DNA of 64,000 nt from Paracoccaceae bacterium (GTDB lineage Bacteria > Pseudomonadota > Alphaproteobacteria > Rhodobacterales > Rhodobacteraceae). Positions 26,462 through 35,713 of the stretch are shown piece after piece; the first letter of the stretch is position 1; every line of letters begins with the position of its first letter. A program made the translations under genes and the position numbers. The notes below the pieces were generated by a model. It worked only from the letters and a program-made list of their open reading frames with translations. It ran no database searches and was not told the DNA's origin. The stretch lies in the NCBI GenBank assembly GCA_017854585.1, contig JAFMHK010000006.1, positions 38,362 through 102,361 on the forward strand, read 5' to 3'.

Positions 26462-26932
26462 ATGCCAACCGATCTGTCCCTGTTGCGCGAGACCATCGCC
26501 ATTGCCGCACAAAGCCGCGCGGGCGGCAACCATCCGTTCGGTGCCTTGCTGGCCGATGCGGAAGGAACCGTGTTGCTGACCAGCGGCAACACCTTTTCCA
26601 CCGATGGCGGCTGCGGCCACGCCGAGGCGAACGTGGCCCGCGCGGCGTCGGCCAACTACACGCCCGATTTCTTGGAAACCTGCACGCTTTATACCTCGGT
26701 CGAGCCGTGCTGCATGTGTGCGGGGGCCTGTTACTGGGCGGGGATCGGCACGGTCGTTTATGGCATGACGGAAAAGCGGTTGGCGGTGCTGACTGGCGAC
26801 AACCCCGAAAACCTGACGCTGGACCTGTCTTGCGAGACGGTATTCGCCGCAGGTCGGCGCAAGGTCGAAACGCGCGGACCCTTCGTGGAGCTTGAGGGCG
26901 ATGTCGCCAAGGGCCACGAAGGGTTCTGGTAA
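26462..26932 (+). CDS. Nucleoside/nucleobase deaminase, CDA fold
   Basis: A 156-residue zinc hydrolase of the cytidine deaminase-like superfamily. The zinc and catalytic residues are H53-A-E55 (GHAEANVA) and C83/C86 in PCCMC. N-terminal GGNHPFGALLAD is typical of the guanine deaminase/TadA branch. It may deaminate guanine or cytosine or a related base; tRNA adenosine deaminase is less likely without the expected C-terminal helix features, though that cannot be excluded by eye. It stands between bhcR and the convergent betA, two bases from the betA stop. Confidence 0.83.
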   Translation: MPTDLSLLRETIAIAAQSRAGGNHPFGALLADAEGTVLLTSGNTFSTDGGCGHAEANVARAASANYTPDFLETCTLYTSVEPCCMCAGACYWAGIGTVVYGMTEKRLAVLTGDNPENLTLDLSCETVFAAGRRKVETRGPFVELEGDVAKGHEGFW

Positions 26933-26933
26933 G

Positions 26934-28595
26934 TCAGCGCTGGGCGGTCTGCCAATCGGGGTGGACCCACGGTTGCTGGTTCGCGGCCGACAGGGGCGTG
27001 CGACCCAGAATGTGATCCGCCGCCTTTTCGCCCACCATGATCGACGGCCCGTTCAGGTTGCCATTGGTGATCTGCGGAAAGATCGAACTGTCCGCCAGCC
27101 GCAATCCATCCACGCCGATCACGCGGTTTTCCGGGTCGACGACGGCATCGGGATCATCGGCGCGGCCCATCTTGCAGGTTCCGCAGGGGTGATAGGCGCT
27201 TTCGGCATGTTCGCGAATGGCGTCATCCAGCGCGTCATCCGACTGCGCGGCGCTGCCCGGCTGGATCTCGTGTTTGACGTATTTGGCCATGGCGGGCTGT
27301 GCGAACACCTCGCGGGTCAGGCGGATGGCGCGGCGAAACTCGTCCCAATCCTCGGGCGCTGTCATGTAGTTGAAGCGGATCACCGGGGCGGCGGCCGGAT
27401 CTGCGCTTGCCAATGTCACCGTGCCCCGGCTTTTTGATCGCATCGGGCCGACATGCGCCTGAAACCCGTGGCCTGCCGCCGCAACGCGGCCATCATACCT
27501 GACGGCCAATGGCAGGAAATGAAACTGGATATCGGGGTATGCGATGCCCGCGCGCGACCGGATGAAGCCGCAGCTTTCGAAGTTGTTGGACGCGCCCAAC
27601 CCCGTGCCCGTAAACAGCCACCGCGCCCCGATCAGGGCCTTGCTGATCAGGTTCCAGTATTTATAGAGCGTGATCGGCTTGGATGCGGCGTACTGCACAT
27701 ACATTTCCAGATGATCTTGCAGGTTCTGGCCCACCCCCGCGCGATCGGCCACCACGGCCACGCCATGTTCCGCCAGATGTGCCGCAGGCCCGATGCCTGA
27801 CAGCATCAGCAGCTTGGGCGAATTGATCGCACCTGCCGCCAGCACCACCTCGGCGCGCGCGCGGACGATCTGCTGCGTGCTACCATGCGACATCTCCACC
27901 CCCACGGCGCGACCGTCCTCGATCACGATCCGATGCACCAACCCGCGCAGCAACGTGCAATTGTCCCGCTTCAACGCGGGCCGCAGATAGGCGTTCGCGG
28001 CCGACCAGCGGCGCCCTTTCCAGACGGTCTGTTCGAACGGGCCAAAGCCTTCCTGCTGTTCGCCGTTGTAGTCCTGAGTGACGGGATAGCCTGCCTGCCG
28101 CCCGGCTTCGACAAACGCATGATAGAGCGGGTTGTGCCGTGGTCCGCGCGTGATGTGCAGCGGCCCGTCGGTTCCGCGCCACGCCTTGTCCGGCACGCCG
28201 TGGGCGTGTTCCATGCGCTTGAAATAGGGCAGGACGTCCGCGTAGCTCCACCCGGTTGCGCCCATCTCGGCCCAAGTGTCAAAGTCATGCGCATGCCCCC
28301 GCACATAGACCATCCCGTTGATCGAGGATGATCCCCCCACCACCTTGCCGCGCGGACATGCAAGACGACGGTTGCCCAATGCCGCCTCGGGTTCCGAGGT
28401 GTAGCCCCAATCGTAGCGCGACATGTTCATTGGATAGGACAATGCGGCAGGCATCTGGATGAACGGACCGGCGTCGCTTCCGCCATGTTCGATCACCAGC
28501 ACCGATTTGCCCGCTTCGGACAATCGGTAGGCCATGGCGCACCCGGCGCTTCCCGCGCCGATTATGACGTAATCCGCTTCGAATTGGCTGGACAT
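26934..28595 (-). CDS. betA: Choline dehydrogenase
   Basis: BetA is an FAD-dependent GMC oxidoreductase that oxidises choline to betaine aldehyde. The 553-residue protein opens with the FAD-binding fold [18 protein letters not shown], has the GMC signature [20 protein letters not shown], and ends with the catalytic His region [12 protein letters not shown]. Length is normal. The ATG shares one base with the betB stop (TGATG). It is the last gene of betI-betC-betB-betA. Confidence 0.95.
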   Translation of the reverse strand: MSSQFEADYVIIGAGSAGCAMAYRLSEAGKSVLVIEHGGSDAGPFIQMPAALSYPMNMSRYDWGYTSEPEAALGNRRLACPRGKVVGGSSSINGMVYVRGHAHDFDTWAEMGATGWSYADVLPYFKRMEHAHGVPDKAWRGTDGPLHITRGPRHNPLYHAFVEAGRQAGYPVTQDYNGEQQEGFGPFEQTVWKGRRWSAANAYLRPALKRDNCTLLRGLVHRIVIEDGRAVGVEMSHGSTQQIVRARAEVVLAAGAINSPKLLMLSGIGPAAHLAEHGVAVVADRAGVGQNLQDHLEMYVQYAASKPITLYKYWNLISKALIGARWLFTGTGLGASNNFESCGFIRSRAGIAYPDIQFHFLPLAVRYDGRVAAAGHGFQAHVGPMRSKSRGTVTLASADPAAAPVIRFNYMTAPEDWDEFRRAIRLTREVFAQPAMAKYVKHEIQPGSAAQSDDALDDAIREHAESAYHPCGTCKMGRADDPDAVVDPENRVIGVDGLRLADSSIFPQITNGNLNGPSIMVGEKAADHILGRTPLSAANQQPWVHPDWQTAQR

Positions 28596-30040
28596 CAATA
28601 CGCAGCCTCCACGCGGCCCATGCCCACGTAGACGGATTTCATCTGGCTATAGGCCTCCAGCGACGCGCGGGCATTTTCGCGGCCGAACCCGCTGCTTTTG
28701 GCGCCGCCAAAGGGCATGCCCGCGGGCGTCAGGTTATAGCTGTTGATCCAGCAGGTTCCGGCCTGAAACCCGGCGACCATGCGGTGTGCGCGGGCCAGAT
28801 CGCGGGTCATGACGCCAGCGGCCAGTCCGTAATCGGTGGCATTGGCGCGGGCCAGCACCTCGGCCTCGGTGTCGAAATCGAGAACCGATAGGACCGGCCC
28901 GAATATTTCCTCGCGGGCAAGGGTCATGTCATCGGTGACATCGGCGAAAATGGTGGGCTGCAGGTAGAACCCCGCGCGGTCGACCCTCCCGCCGCCACAG
29001 ATCAGGCGCGCGCCTTCGGCCAAACCCTTGGCGATAAAGCCCTGCACGATCTCCAACTGGCGTTCCGAGGCCATGGGCCCGAAATTCGTCGCCTCATCCA
29101 GTGGGTCGCCGATGGTGGCGTTGCCCACCCGTTGCGCCAGCCGGTCCAGAAACGCCGCCTTGATGCCGCCCTGCACGAACACCCGCGTGCCGTTGGAACA
29201 GACCTGACCGGAGGCATAGAAATTCGCGTTGATCGCGGCGCTGACGGCATCTTCCAGATCGGCATCGTCGAAGATCACCAGTGGGGATTTGCCGCCCAGT
29301 TCCATTGTCACCTGCTTCATGCTGGCGGCCGCCGCCGCATAGACCTTGCGCCCCGTTGGCGCCGACCCGGTCAGTGATACCTTGGCGACGCGCGGGTCGG
29401 TCACCAATGCCCCACCCACGTCACCCGCGCCCTGAATCACGTTGAACACGCCGGGCGGCAATCCCGCCTCGGTAAAGATGGCCGCGATCTGCAACGCCGC
29501 AAGCGGCGTCGTCTCGGACGGCTTGAAGACCATGGTATTGCCGCACGCAAGCGCCGGTGCGGCCTTCCAGCAGACGATCTGGGTCGGGTAATTCCACGCA
29601 CCGATGCCAACACACAGCCCCAGCGGTTCGCGCATCGTATAGGCCCAATCGGCCCCCAGCGGGATGTGGTCGCCGGTCAATGCACCGATCAGCCCGCCAA
29701 AATATTCCAGCGCATCGGCGCCGGATGACGCGTCGGCCACCAGCGTCTCGGACAGCGGCTTGCCGGTGTCCATGGTCTCGATCACGCTGAGGTCACGGTT
29801 GCGTTCGCGCATGATGTCCGCTGCCCGGCGCAAGATACGCCCGCGATCTGCGGCCGGCGTCGCCGCCCAGCCCGCGCGTGCGGCATCGGCGGCGGCGAGG
29901 GCTGCCTCCAGCACGGCGGGTGTGGCGTGATGCAGCTGTGCGATGACCTCACCCGTTGCGGGGTAGATCACGGGCAGGGCGGTGCCTGCGGTGTCGTCCA
30001 GATAGGCGCCGTTCACGAAATGGGAAGCCGTCGGTTGCAT
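28595..30040 (-). CDS. betB: Betaine-aldehyde dehydrogenase
   Basis: BetB oxidises betaine aldehyde to glycine betaine with NAD(P). The 481-residue protein has the aldehyde dehydrogenase landmarks: the cofactor segment [20 protein letters not shown], the general base Glu in MELGGKSP and the nucleophilic Cys in [10 protein letters not shown]. The product is both osmoprotectant and carbon/nitrogen source. One-base overlaps join it to betC upstream (TAATG) and betA downstream. Confidence 0.95.
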   Translation of the reverse strand: MQPTASHFVNGAYLDDTAGTALPVIYPATGEVIAQLHHATPAVLEAALAAADAARAGWAATPAADRGRILRRAADIMRERNRDLSVIETMDTGKPLSETLVADASSGADALEYFGGLIGALTGDHIPLGADWAYTMREPLGLCVGIGAWNYPTQIVCWKAAPALACGNTMVFKPSETTPLAALQIAAIFTEAGLPPGVFNVIQGAGDVGGALVTDPRVAKVSLTGSAPTGRKVYAAAAASMKQVTMELGGKSPLVIFDDADLEDAVSAAINANFYASGQVCSNGTRVFVQGGIKAAFLDRLAQRVGNATIGDPLDEATNFGPMASERQLEIVQGFIAKGLAEGARLICGGGRVDRAGFYLQPTIFADVTDDMTLAREEIFGPVLSVLDFDTEAEVLARANATDYGLAAGVMTRDLARAHRMVAGFQAGTCWINSYNLTPAGMPFGGAKSSGFGRENARASLEAYSQMKSVYVGMGRVEAAY

Positions 30041-31548
30041 TATTCACCTCTTGGAAATCGTTTGCTTTCCTCAAGAATATTGAGGTCCATATGATTGCGC
30101 ATGTACCGTTCGGATGCAGCGCGAAGCGGCTGAAAATCCCACGGATAGTAGGCGCCGTTGCGGAGCGCCTCATAGACAACCCAGCGTCGGGCTTGGGATT
30201 GGCGCACATCGGCGTCGAATGCCTCCAGATCCCAGCGGGCGGCCGCTTGCAGGCGAAACGCCTCCAGCTTTGCGGCGTGGGCGGGATCTTGGGCAAGGTC
30301 GGTCAGTTCATGGGGATCGGTGGTCAGGTCGAACAGTTGCTCGGGATCAAGGGCGCAGTTGGTATATTTCCACCCCCCTTCGCGCAGGGCCACCAACGGC
30401 GATTGTGAGCCTTCGGCGGCGTATTCCATCGCCACGGGGCTGACGCGCGTGCCGCCCTTGCCCAGCGGCACCAGCGTTTCGCCATCGGTCCACGGCATGA
30501 CATCTTCCATGCTGACCCCGGCCAGATCGCAAAGCGTCGGGCAAAGATCGATGGTGGAGACGGGGGCGTCCACCCGGCCCGGCGCCATGTCCGGCGCGCA
30601 GATCATCAGCGGCACCCGGGCAGAGCCCTCGTAGAACGACATCTTGAACCACAGGCCCCGTTCACCAAGCATATCGCCATGGTCCGAGACGAAGACGATG
30701 ATCGCCTCCTGCCGGGTGCGCTCCAGCACGTCCAGAATACCGCCGACCTTCTGATCGATGTAAGAGATATTGGCGAAATAGGCTTGCCGGGAACGGCGAA
30801 TGTCTGCGTCCGTGATGTCGAAATTGCCAAGGTCATTGGCGTCGAGGATGCGCTTGGAATGGGCGTCGTGTTCCGCGTAGGGGATCGCGGCGACTTGCGG
30901 CATCAGGTGGTCGCAGTTGTTATACAGATCCCAATATTCCCGGCGGGCGACATAGGGGTCGTGCGGGTGGGTGAAGCTGACGGTCAGGCACCAAGGACGC
31001 GTATCTGCGCCGCGTGACAGGTCATAAAGCTTTTGCTCGGCCTCGAACGCCACGGCATCATCGTATTCCATCTGGTTGGTGATTTCGGCGACGCCGGACC
31101 CGGTCACCGAGCCCATGTTGTGATACCACCAGTCGATCCGCTCACCGGGTTTGCGGTAGTCTGGGGTCCATCCGAAATCGGCGGGGTAGATGTCTGTGGT
31201 CAGGCGTTGTTCAAAACCGTGAAGCTGGTCTGGCCCGACAAAGTGCATCTTGCCCGACAGTGCCGTGGCATAGCCTGCGCGCCGCAGATGGTGGGCGTAA
31301 GTCGGGATTGAGGACGCGAACTCGGCCGCATTGTCGTAGACCCCGGTGCGCGACGGCAATTGACCTGACATGAAGCTTGCGCGTGCGGGTGCACACAGCG
31401 GAGAGGCGGTATAGGCGTTCTCGAACCGGGTGGAGCGGGCAGCGAGACGGCGCAGGTTGGGGGTGTGCAACCAATCGGCGGGACCGTCCGGGAACAACGT
31501 ACCGTTCAGCTGATCGACCATCAGGATCAAGATATTTGGTTGGGTCAT
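30040..31548 (-). CDS. betC: Choline-sulfatase
   Basis: BetC hydrolyses choline-O-sulfate to choline and sulfate. The 502-residue alkaline-phosphatase-fold enzyme has the sulfatase signature C52-APA-R56, whose Cys is converted to formylglycine, plus the metal-site segments ILMVDQLNG and [15 protein letters not shown]. The ATG at 31548 overlaps the betI stop (ATGA); the frame is open far upstream but that part is inside betI. Its presence shows the locus serves choline-O-sulfate as well as choline. Confidence 0.94.
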   Translation of the reverse strand: MTQPNILILMVDQLNGTLFPDGPADWLHTPNLRRLAARSTRFENAYTASPLCAPARASFMSGQLPSRTGVYDNAAEFASSIPTYAHHLRRAGYATALSGKMHFVGPDQLHGFEQRLTTDIYPADFGWTPDYRKPGERIDWWYHNMGSVTGSGVAEITNQMEYDDAVAFEAEQKLYDLSRGADTRPWCLTVSFTHPHDPYVARREYWDLYNNCDHLMPQVAAIPYAEHDAHSKRILDANDLGNFDITDADIRRSRQAYFANISYIDQKVGGILDVLERTRQEAIIVFVSDHGDMLGERGLWFKMSFYEGSARVPLMICAPDMAPGRVDAPVSTIDLCPTLCDLAGVSMEDVMPWTDGETLVPLGKGGTRVSPVAMEYAAEGSQSPLVALREGGWKYTNCALDPEQLFDLTTDPHELTDLAQDPAHAAKLEAFRLQAAARWDLEAFDADVRQSQARRWVVYEALRNGAYYPWDFQPLRAASERYMRNHMDLNILEESKRFPRGE

Positions 31549-32117
31549 CGGATTGCGACCTTCAAGTAATCCATCACGCGTGCCGCGGCTGTTGCACTGT
31601 CCGGCGCACCGGCATCCGCCAGCGCGTGGCGAATATAGAGCCCGTCGATCAAGGCGGCGGCCGTGGCCGCCGTCGCCTCGGGGGATGGCGACAGGGCGCG
31701 CAGCGCGTGGGTCAGGTTGGCCGCCAGCCGCCGCTGGTAAACCCGCAACAGGCGGTTCGCGGCGGGCACATGTTGCGCCATCACGTAGAAATTGAGCCAT
31801 GCCGAGATGACATGCGGTTGGAAATTCTGCGGCGCGAAACTTGCCTCGACGATTGCCCGCAAACGGGCCTCAGGCGTCTTTGCCGTCGCCAACCGGACCC
31901 GCGCCTCGGTGCCAAAGCCGGAAAGAATCGCCCGCATCGCCGCCAGAAACAGCTCCTCCTTCGAGCCGAAATAATGGTGCGCCAGCGCACTGGAGACGCC
32001 CGCAGCCTTTGCAATCTGCCCAACGGTCACATCCAAGGACCCTTCGCGACCGATTTCTGCGATTGTTGCGTTGACAAGCGCGCCCTTGCGTAATGCCATT
32101 ACTCCTGTTCTGCGCAT
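31545..32117 (-). CDS. betI: TetR-family choline-responsive repressor BetI
   Basis: BetI represses bet genes and is released by choline. The 190-residue protein has an N-terminal helix-turn-helix (LDVTVGQIAKAAGVSSALAHHYFGSKEELFLAAM) and a C-terminal ligand domain that includes FYVMAQHVPAANRL. I set the start at ATG 32117 because AAAGGA lies just upstream and homologues begin near here. It is first in betI-betC-betB-betA, and a palindromic operator lies 41 bases upstream in the divergent gap to choX. Confidence 0.91.
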   Translation of the reverse strand: MRRTGVMALRKGALVNATIAEIGREGSLDVTVGQIAKAAGVSSALAHHYFGSKEELFLAAMRAILSGFGTEARVRLATAKTPEARLRAIVEASFAPQNFQPHVISAWLNFYVMAQHVPAANRLLRVYQRRLAANLTHALRALSPSPEATAATAAALIDGLYIRHALADAGAPDSATAAARVMDYLKVAIR

Positions 32118-32157
32118 GATCCGTCCTTTGCGGTTGCCATGCCAAGAAATAGACTTT

Positions 32158-32177
32158 TTAATTGACTGGTCAATCAA
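32158..32177. promoter_or_regulatory. BetI-type operator between betI and choX
   Basis: The core ATTGACTGGTCAAT (32161-32174) is a perfect inverted repeat apart from its two central bases, and the symmetry extends to 9-base arms with one mismatch over 32158-32177. It sits in the 94-base divergent gap, 35 bases before choX and 41 before betI, so a single repressor could control both arms. The sequence resembles described BetI sites. Confidence 0.65.
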
Positions 32178-32211
32178 CAAAACACAACCGACCGTCTGAC
32201 AGGAGAGAACC

Positions 32212-33162
32212 ATGATGAATTTTCGTATTCCCCGCACAGCCGCCACCAGCGTGCTGGCCCTTGCGCTCACCGCCGGGGGAGCCATGGCCGATGCTCATGC
32301 CGATTGCGGCATCGTTACCTTTTCGGATGTGGGGTGGACCGACATCACCGCGACGACGGCGGCCACCACCGTGGTGCTCGAGGCGCTGGGCTATGAAACC
32401 GAAACCCGCGTGCTGTCCGTGCCGGTAACCTACACCGCCATGGCCGAAGGCGACATCGACGTGTTTCTTGGCAACTGGATGCCGACGATGGAGGCCGATA
32501 TCGCCCCCTACCGCGACGCCGGCACCGTCGACGTCGTGCGCGCCAATCTGGAGGGCGCAAAATATACGCTGGCCACCAATGCGGTCGGCGCGGAGTTGGG
32601 CATCGCGGATTTCGCGGACATCGCCGCACATGCCGATGATCTGAAGGCGGAAATCTACGGGATCGAGCCCGGCAACGACGGCAACCGCCTGATCCTTGAC
32701 ATGATCGGGGCCAACGCATTCGACTTGGCCGAGTTCGAGGTCGTGGAAAGCTCGGAACAGGGGATGCTGGCGCAGGTCGACCGTCTGACCAATCGCGAAG
32801 AGCCCATCGTGTTCCTTGCGTGGGAACCGCACCCGATGAACGCGAACTTCGACCTGACCTACCTGACCGGCGGCGATGACTGGTTCGGCCCCGATCTGGG
32901 CGGCGCCACCATATATACCAACACCCGCGCGGGCTATGTGGATGCCTGCCCGAATGTCGGCACGCTCCTCAACAACCTCGTCTTCAGCCTTGCGATGGAG
33001 AATGAGATCATGGCCGCGATCCTCGATGACGGCATGGACCCTGACGATGCGGCGACCGCATGGATGGCGGCCAATACCGATGATGTGATGGCGTGGCTTG
33101 ATGGCGTGACCACGTTGGATGGTGGTGACGCGGTCGCGGCGGTTACGGCCGCGCTTCAGTGA
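32212..33162 (+). CDS. choX: Choline-binding periplasmic protein of ABC transporter
   Basis: ChoX captures choline in the periplasm for ChoWV. The 316-residue protein starts with a signal peptide (cleaved near AMADAHA) and has the two-lobed OpuAC-type fold, with Trp-containing segments VGWTDITATT, FLGNWMPTME and FLAWEPHPMN that would form the aromatic cage for the trimethylammonium group. AGGAGA precedes the ATG. It is divergent from betI and first in choX-choW-GFA-choV. Confidence 0.92.
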   Translation: MMNFRIPRTAATSVLALALTAGGAMADAHADCGIVTFSDVGWTDITATTAATTVVLEALGYETETRVLSVPVTYTAMAEGDIDVFLGNWMPTMEADIAPYRDAGTVDVVRANLEGAKYTLATNAVGAELGIADFADIAAHADDLKAEIYGIEPGNDGNRLILDMIGANAFDLAEFEVVESSEQGMLAQVDRLTNREEPIVFLAWEPHPMNANFDLTYLTGGDDWFGPDLGGATIYTNTRAGYVDACPNVGTLLNNLVFSLAMENEIMAAILDDGMDPDDAATAWMAANTDDVMAWLDGVTTLDGGDAVAAVTAALQ

Positions 33163-33164
33163 TC

Positions 33165-33323
33165 ATGGTCCACGAGACGAATGCTGGTTCCGCCATTCGG
33201 CGGGGCCGGCAGGCCAACCGGCTGTCCCACCCCTGTGCGCCCTGCACATCCTGCGTGGGACATGTCGACATCAACGGGTTGGACATCATCAAGAACATCA
33301 TTGATCGGGTATCGCATGCTTGA
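33165..33323 (+). CDS. Possible small ORF between choX and choW (52 aa)
   Basis: An ATG two bases after the choX stop opens a 52-codon frame that ends five bases into choW (stop TGA at 33321-33323). It encodes Cys-x2-Cys-x2-Cys (HPCAPCTSC) followed by a helix-like tail HVDINGLDIIKNIIDRVSHA. No good ribosome-binding site is visible and I recognise no family. It may be a real coupled peptide, a leader, or chance. Confidence 0.25.
   Translation: MVHETNAGSAIRRGRQANRLSHPCAPCTSCVGHVDINGLDIIKNIIDRVSHA
33223..33262 (+). other. Inverted repeat between choX and choW
   Basis: TGTCCCAC (33223-33230) and GTGGGACA (33255-33262) can form an 8-bp stem with a 24-base loop in the mRNA. No T run follows, so it is not a plain terminator. 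Stem-loops after a binding-protein gene often stabilise that part of the transcript and raise its level over the permease; that is the likely role here (inference). Confidence 0.4.
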
Positions 33324-34218
33324 CTGGCTGACTGACCGAAAAATCCCGATCGATGACTGGGCGGAAGCCATCTTCGACAGCCTCCAACAAAACGGCGCAT
33401 GGCTGTTTGACGGTCTGGCGCGCGCGCTTGAATACATGATCGAGGTGTTCCTCGCCCTGTTGCAGGATCCGCCGAACACCGGTTGGCTGCGCGAGGTCGG
33501 GCGCGGCGAGCAGGTGTATCTTTACCCCCCCGAATACCACCCGCTTGTCATCATCGCGTTGCTGACGCTACTGGCGTGGCGGTTGCACCGCAGTTGGGGC
33601 GTGCCCGCCCTGACCGCCATCGGGTTCCTGTTCATCGTCAACCAAGGCTATTGGGAGGAAACGACCGAAAGCCTGACACTGGTTCTGGCGGCCTGCGTCG
33701 TGTGCATGGGCGTGGGCGTGCCAATCGGCATTTTCGCCGCTCACCGCCCGCAGGTTTACACGGTGATGCGCCCGGTGCTGGACCTGATGCAGACCCTGCC
33801 AACCTTCGTCTACCTGATCCCCGCCATCGTCTTTTTCGGCATCGGCATGGTGCCCGGCCTGATCGCCACGGTCATATTCGTGCTGCCCGCGCCGATCCGG
33901 CTGACCCATCTTGGCATTTCCTCGACCCCGACGCCGCTTCTGGAGGCCAGCCAGGCGTTTGGCGCCAGCGGCTGGCAGACGTTGTGGAAAATCGAGCTGC
34001 CCTACGCCCGCCCGCAGATCATGGCGGGCCTGAACCAGACCATCATGTTGTCGCTGTCGATGGTGGTGATCGCGGCGCTTGTGGGCGCGGATGGGCTGGG
34101 CGTGCCGGTGGTGCGCGCGCTCAACCGCGTGGACACCGGGCTGGGGTTCGAGGCGGGGTTGATCATCGTCGTCGTGGCCATCGTGCTGGACCGCTTGCTG
34201 AGGGTGCCCACCAGATGA
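33316..34218 (+). CDS. choW: Choline ABC transporter permease
   Basis: ChoW is the membrane channel of the choline importer. The 300-residue protein starts MLDWLTDRKIPIDDWAEAIFDSL, typical of ChoW/ProW, and has about seven hydrophobic helices with the ABC-permease contact loop EASQAFGASGWQTLWKIELP. I chose the ATG at 33316 by this homology; there is no strong ribosome-binding site and the frame is open further upstream. The stop overlaps the next gene (ATGA). Confidence 0.91.
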   Translation: MLDWLTDRKIPIDDWAEAIFDSLQQNGAWLFDGLARALEYMIEVFLALLQDPPNTGWLREVGRGEQVYLYPPEYHPLVIIALLTLLAWRLHRSWGVPALTAIGFLFIVNQGYWEETTESLTLVLAACVVCMGVGVPIGIFAAHRPQVYTVMRPVLDLMQTLPTFVYLIPAIVFFGIGMVPGLIATVIFVLPAPIRLTHLGISSTPTPLLEASQAFGASGWQTLWKIELPYARPQIMAGLNQTIMLSLSMVVIAALVGADGLGVPVVRALNRVDTGLGFEAGLIIVVVAIVLDRLLRVPTR

Positions 34219-34634
34219 CTGATACCTACAACGCCGCCTGCCATTGCGGCGCCGTCCGGTTCCGCGTGACGCTATCGAGCGGCCTTGCCTCGGCCCGACG
34301 CTGCGATTGCTCGTATTGCACCATGCGTGGCGCGGTCGCGGTTTCGGCGGCGCTGGATGACATCGCCTTCACCGCGGGCGAAGACAACCTGACGCTCTAT
34401 CAATTCAACACGCGAACGGCGAAACACTATTTTTGCAGCACCTGCGGGATCTACACCCACCACCAACGGCGATCGAACCCCAATGAGTTCGGGGTCAACC
34501 TCAGTTGCCTTGAAGGTCTGACGCCGTGGCAACTGCCGGTGATCCCGGTCAATGACGGGCAATCGCACCCGTCGGATGGCGGGCCGCCGAACCGTCTGGC
34601 AGGTATACTGCGCTATGAGGAATCCCCCAAATGA
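34215..34634 (+). CDS. GFA-family (glutathione-dependent formaldehyde-activating-like) zinc protein
   Basis: The 139-residue protein has the zinc ligands of the GFA/CENP-V fold: CHCGAVRF near the N-terminus, then CDCSYC and FCSTCGIYTHH. The family is named for Gfa, which was proposed to speed addition of formaldehyde to glutathione, but most members are uncharacterised. It lies inside the choline transporter operon, between choW and choV, with four-base overlaps on both sides. Demethylation of betaine and sarcosine releases formaldehyde or C1 units, which could explain the placement (inference). Confidence 0.85.
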   Translation: MTDTYNAACHCGAVRFRVTLSSGLASARRCDCSYCTMRGAVAVSAALDDIAFTAGEDNLTLYQFNTRTAKHYFCSTCGIYTHHQRRSNPNEFGVNLSCLEGLTPWQLPVIPVNDGQSHPSDGGPPNRLAGILRYEESPK

Positions 34635-35641
34635 CCAGTGCCGTCTCATTTCAAGATGTCTGCATCATGTTCGGCAACAAGCCGCAGACGGCGCTGCCGC
34701 TGGCGGATGCGGGTCAGGACCGGGCACAAATTCAGGCCGAAACTGGCAATATCCTTGGGGTGCATGATTGCAGCCTCGAGGTGGCGCAGGGCGAAATCCT
34801 TGTCCTGATGGGGCTGTCCGGCTCTGGCAAATCCACCCTCTTGCGGGCCGTGAACGGGCTGAACCCCGTCGTGCGCGGCAAGGTCGTGGTGCGTAACGGT
34901 GACTGGTCGTGCACACTGCCCGGCGCCTCGGCTGGCGACCTGCGCCATCTACGGCAGAACGTCGTGTCGATGGTGTTCCAGCAATTCGGCCTGCTGCCAT
35001 GGCGCACGGTGCGCGAGAATGTCGGCCTTGGCCTCGAACTCGCTGGCCAGCCCGAGGCGACCCGGCGCGCCACCGTGGACACGCAACTGGACCTTGTCGG
35101 GCTGTCCGACTGGGGCGACCGCAAGGTGGGTGAACTGTCCGGCGGCATGCAACAACGCGTCGGCCTCGCCCGCGCTTTTGCCACCGACGCGCCGATCCTG
35201 CTGATGGATGAGCCGTTTTCCGCGCTTGATCCGCTGATCCGCGCCAAGCTGCAAGATGAACTGCTGGACCTGCAGGCCAAACTCAAGCGCACCATCATCT
35301 TCGTCAGCCATGACCTTGACGAGGCATTCAAGATCGGCAACCGCATCTCGATCCTCGAAGGCGGGCGCATCGTGCAAACGGGCACCCCGCGGGAGATATT
35401 CTCGGCCCCCGCGACCGATTACGTGGCCGAGTTCGTGGCGAACATGAATCCGCTTGGCGTCTTGACCGCGCGCGATGTGATGGTGGCGGGCACCCCGTCG
35501 GGCCCCGCGATCCCGTCGGAAATGCCGGTGGGCGAAATCATGCCAAAACTGGCGTCGGCACCTGCGCTGATGGTGGTGGAAGACGGCCAGCCAATCGGTC
35601 AGGTCACCCCCTCCAGCATCGTCGCAAGGCTTGGTGCCTAG
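34631..35641 (+). CDS. choV: Choline ABC transporter ATP-binding protein
   Basis: ChoV powers choline uptake. The 336-residue protein has Walker A GLSGSGKST, the Q loop FQQFGLLPW, the signature LSGGMQQRVGLARA and Walker B ILLMDEPFSALD. An N-terminal extension before the ATPase core is usual in the ProV/ChoV group. The C-terminal part (after about 290) may be a reduced regulatory domain. The ATG overlaps the GFA stop. Confidence 0.93.
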   Translation: MTSAVSFQDVCIMFGNKPQTALPLADAGQDRAQIQAETGNILGVHDCSLEVAQGEILVLMGLSGSGKSTLLRAVNGLNPVVRGKVVVRNGDWSCTLPGASAGDLRHLRQNVVSMVFQQFGLLPWRTVRENVGLGLELAGQPEATRRATVDTQLDLVGLSDWGDRKVGELSGGMQQRVGLARAFATDAPILLMDEPFSALDPLIRAKLQDELLDLQAKLKRTIIFVSHDLDEAFKIGNRISILEGGRIVQTGTPREIFSAPATDYVAEFVANMNPLGVLTARDVMVAGTPSGPAIPSEMPVGEIMPKLASAPALMVVEDGQPIGQVTPSSIVARLGA

Positions 35642-35713
35642 ACCGGACTGCGCTTCATCTTGGCCGAAAACTCCCGCCGGAGGCGTCCGCGCTGTCCGCC
35701 CGGTGCGCCCGCA

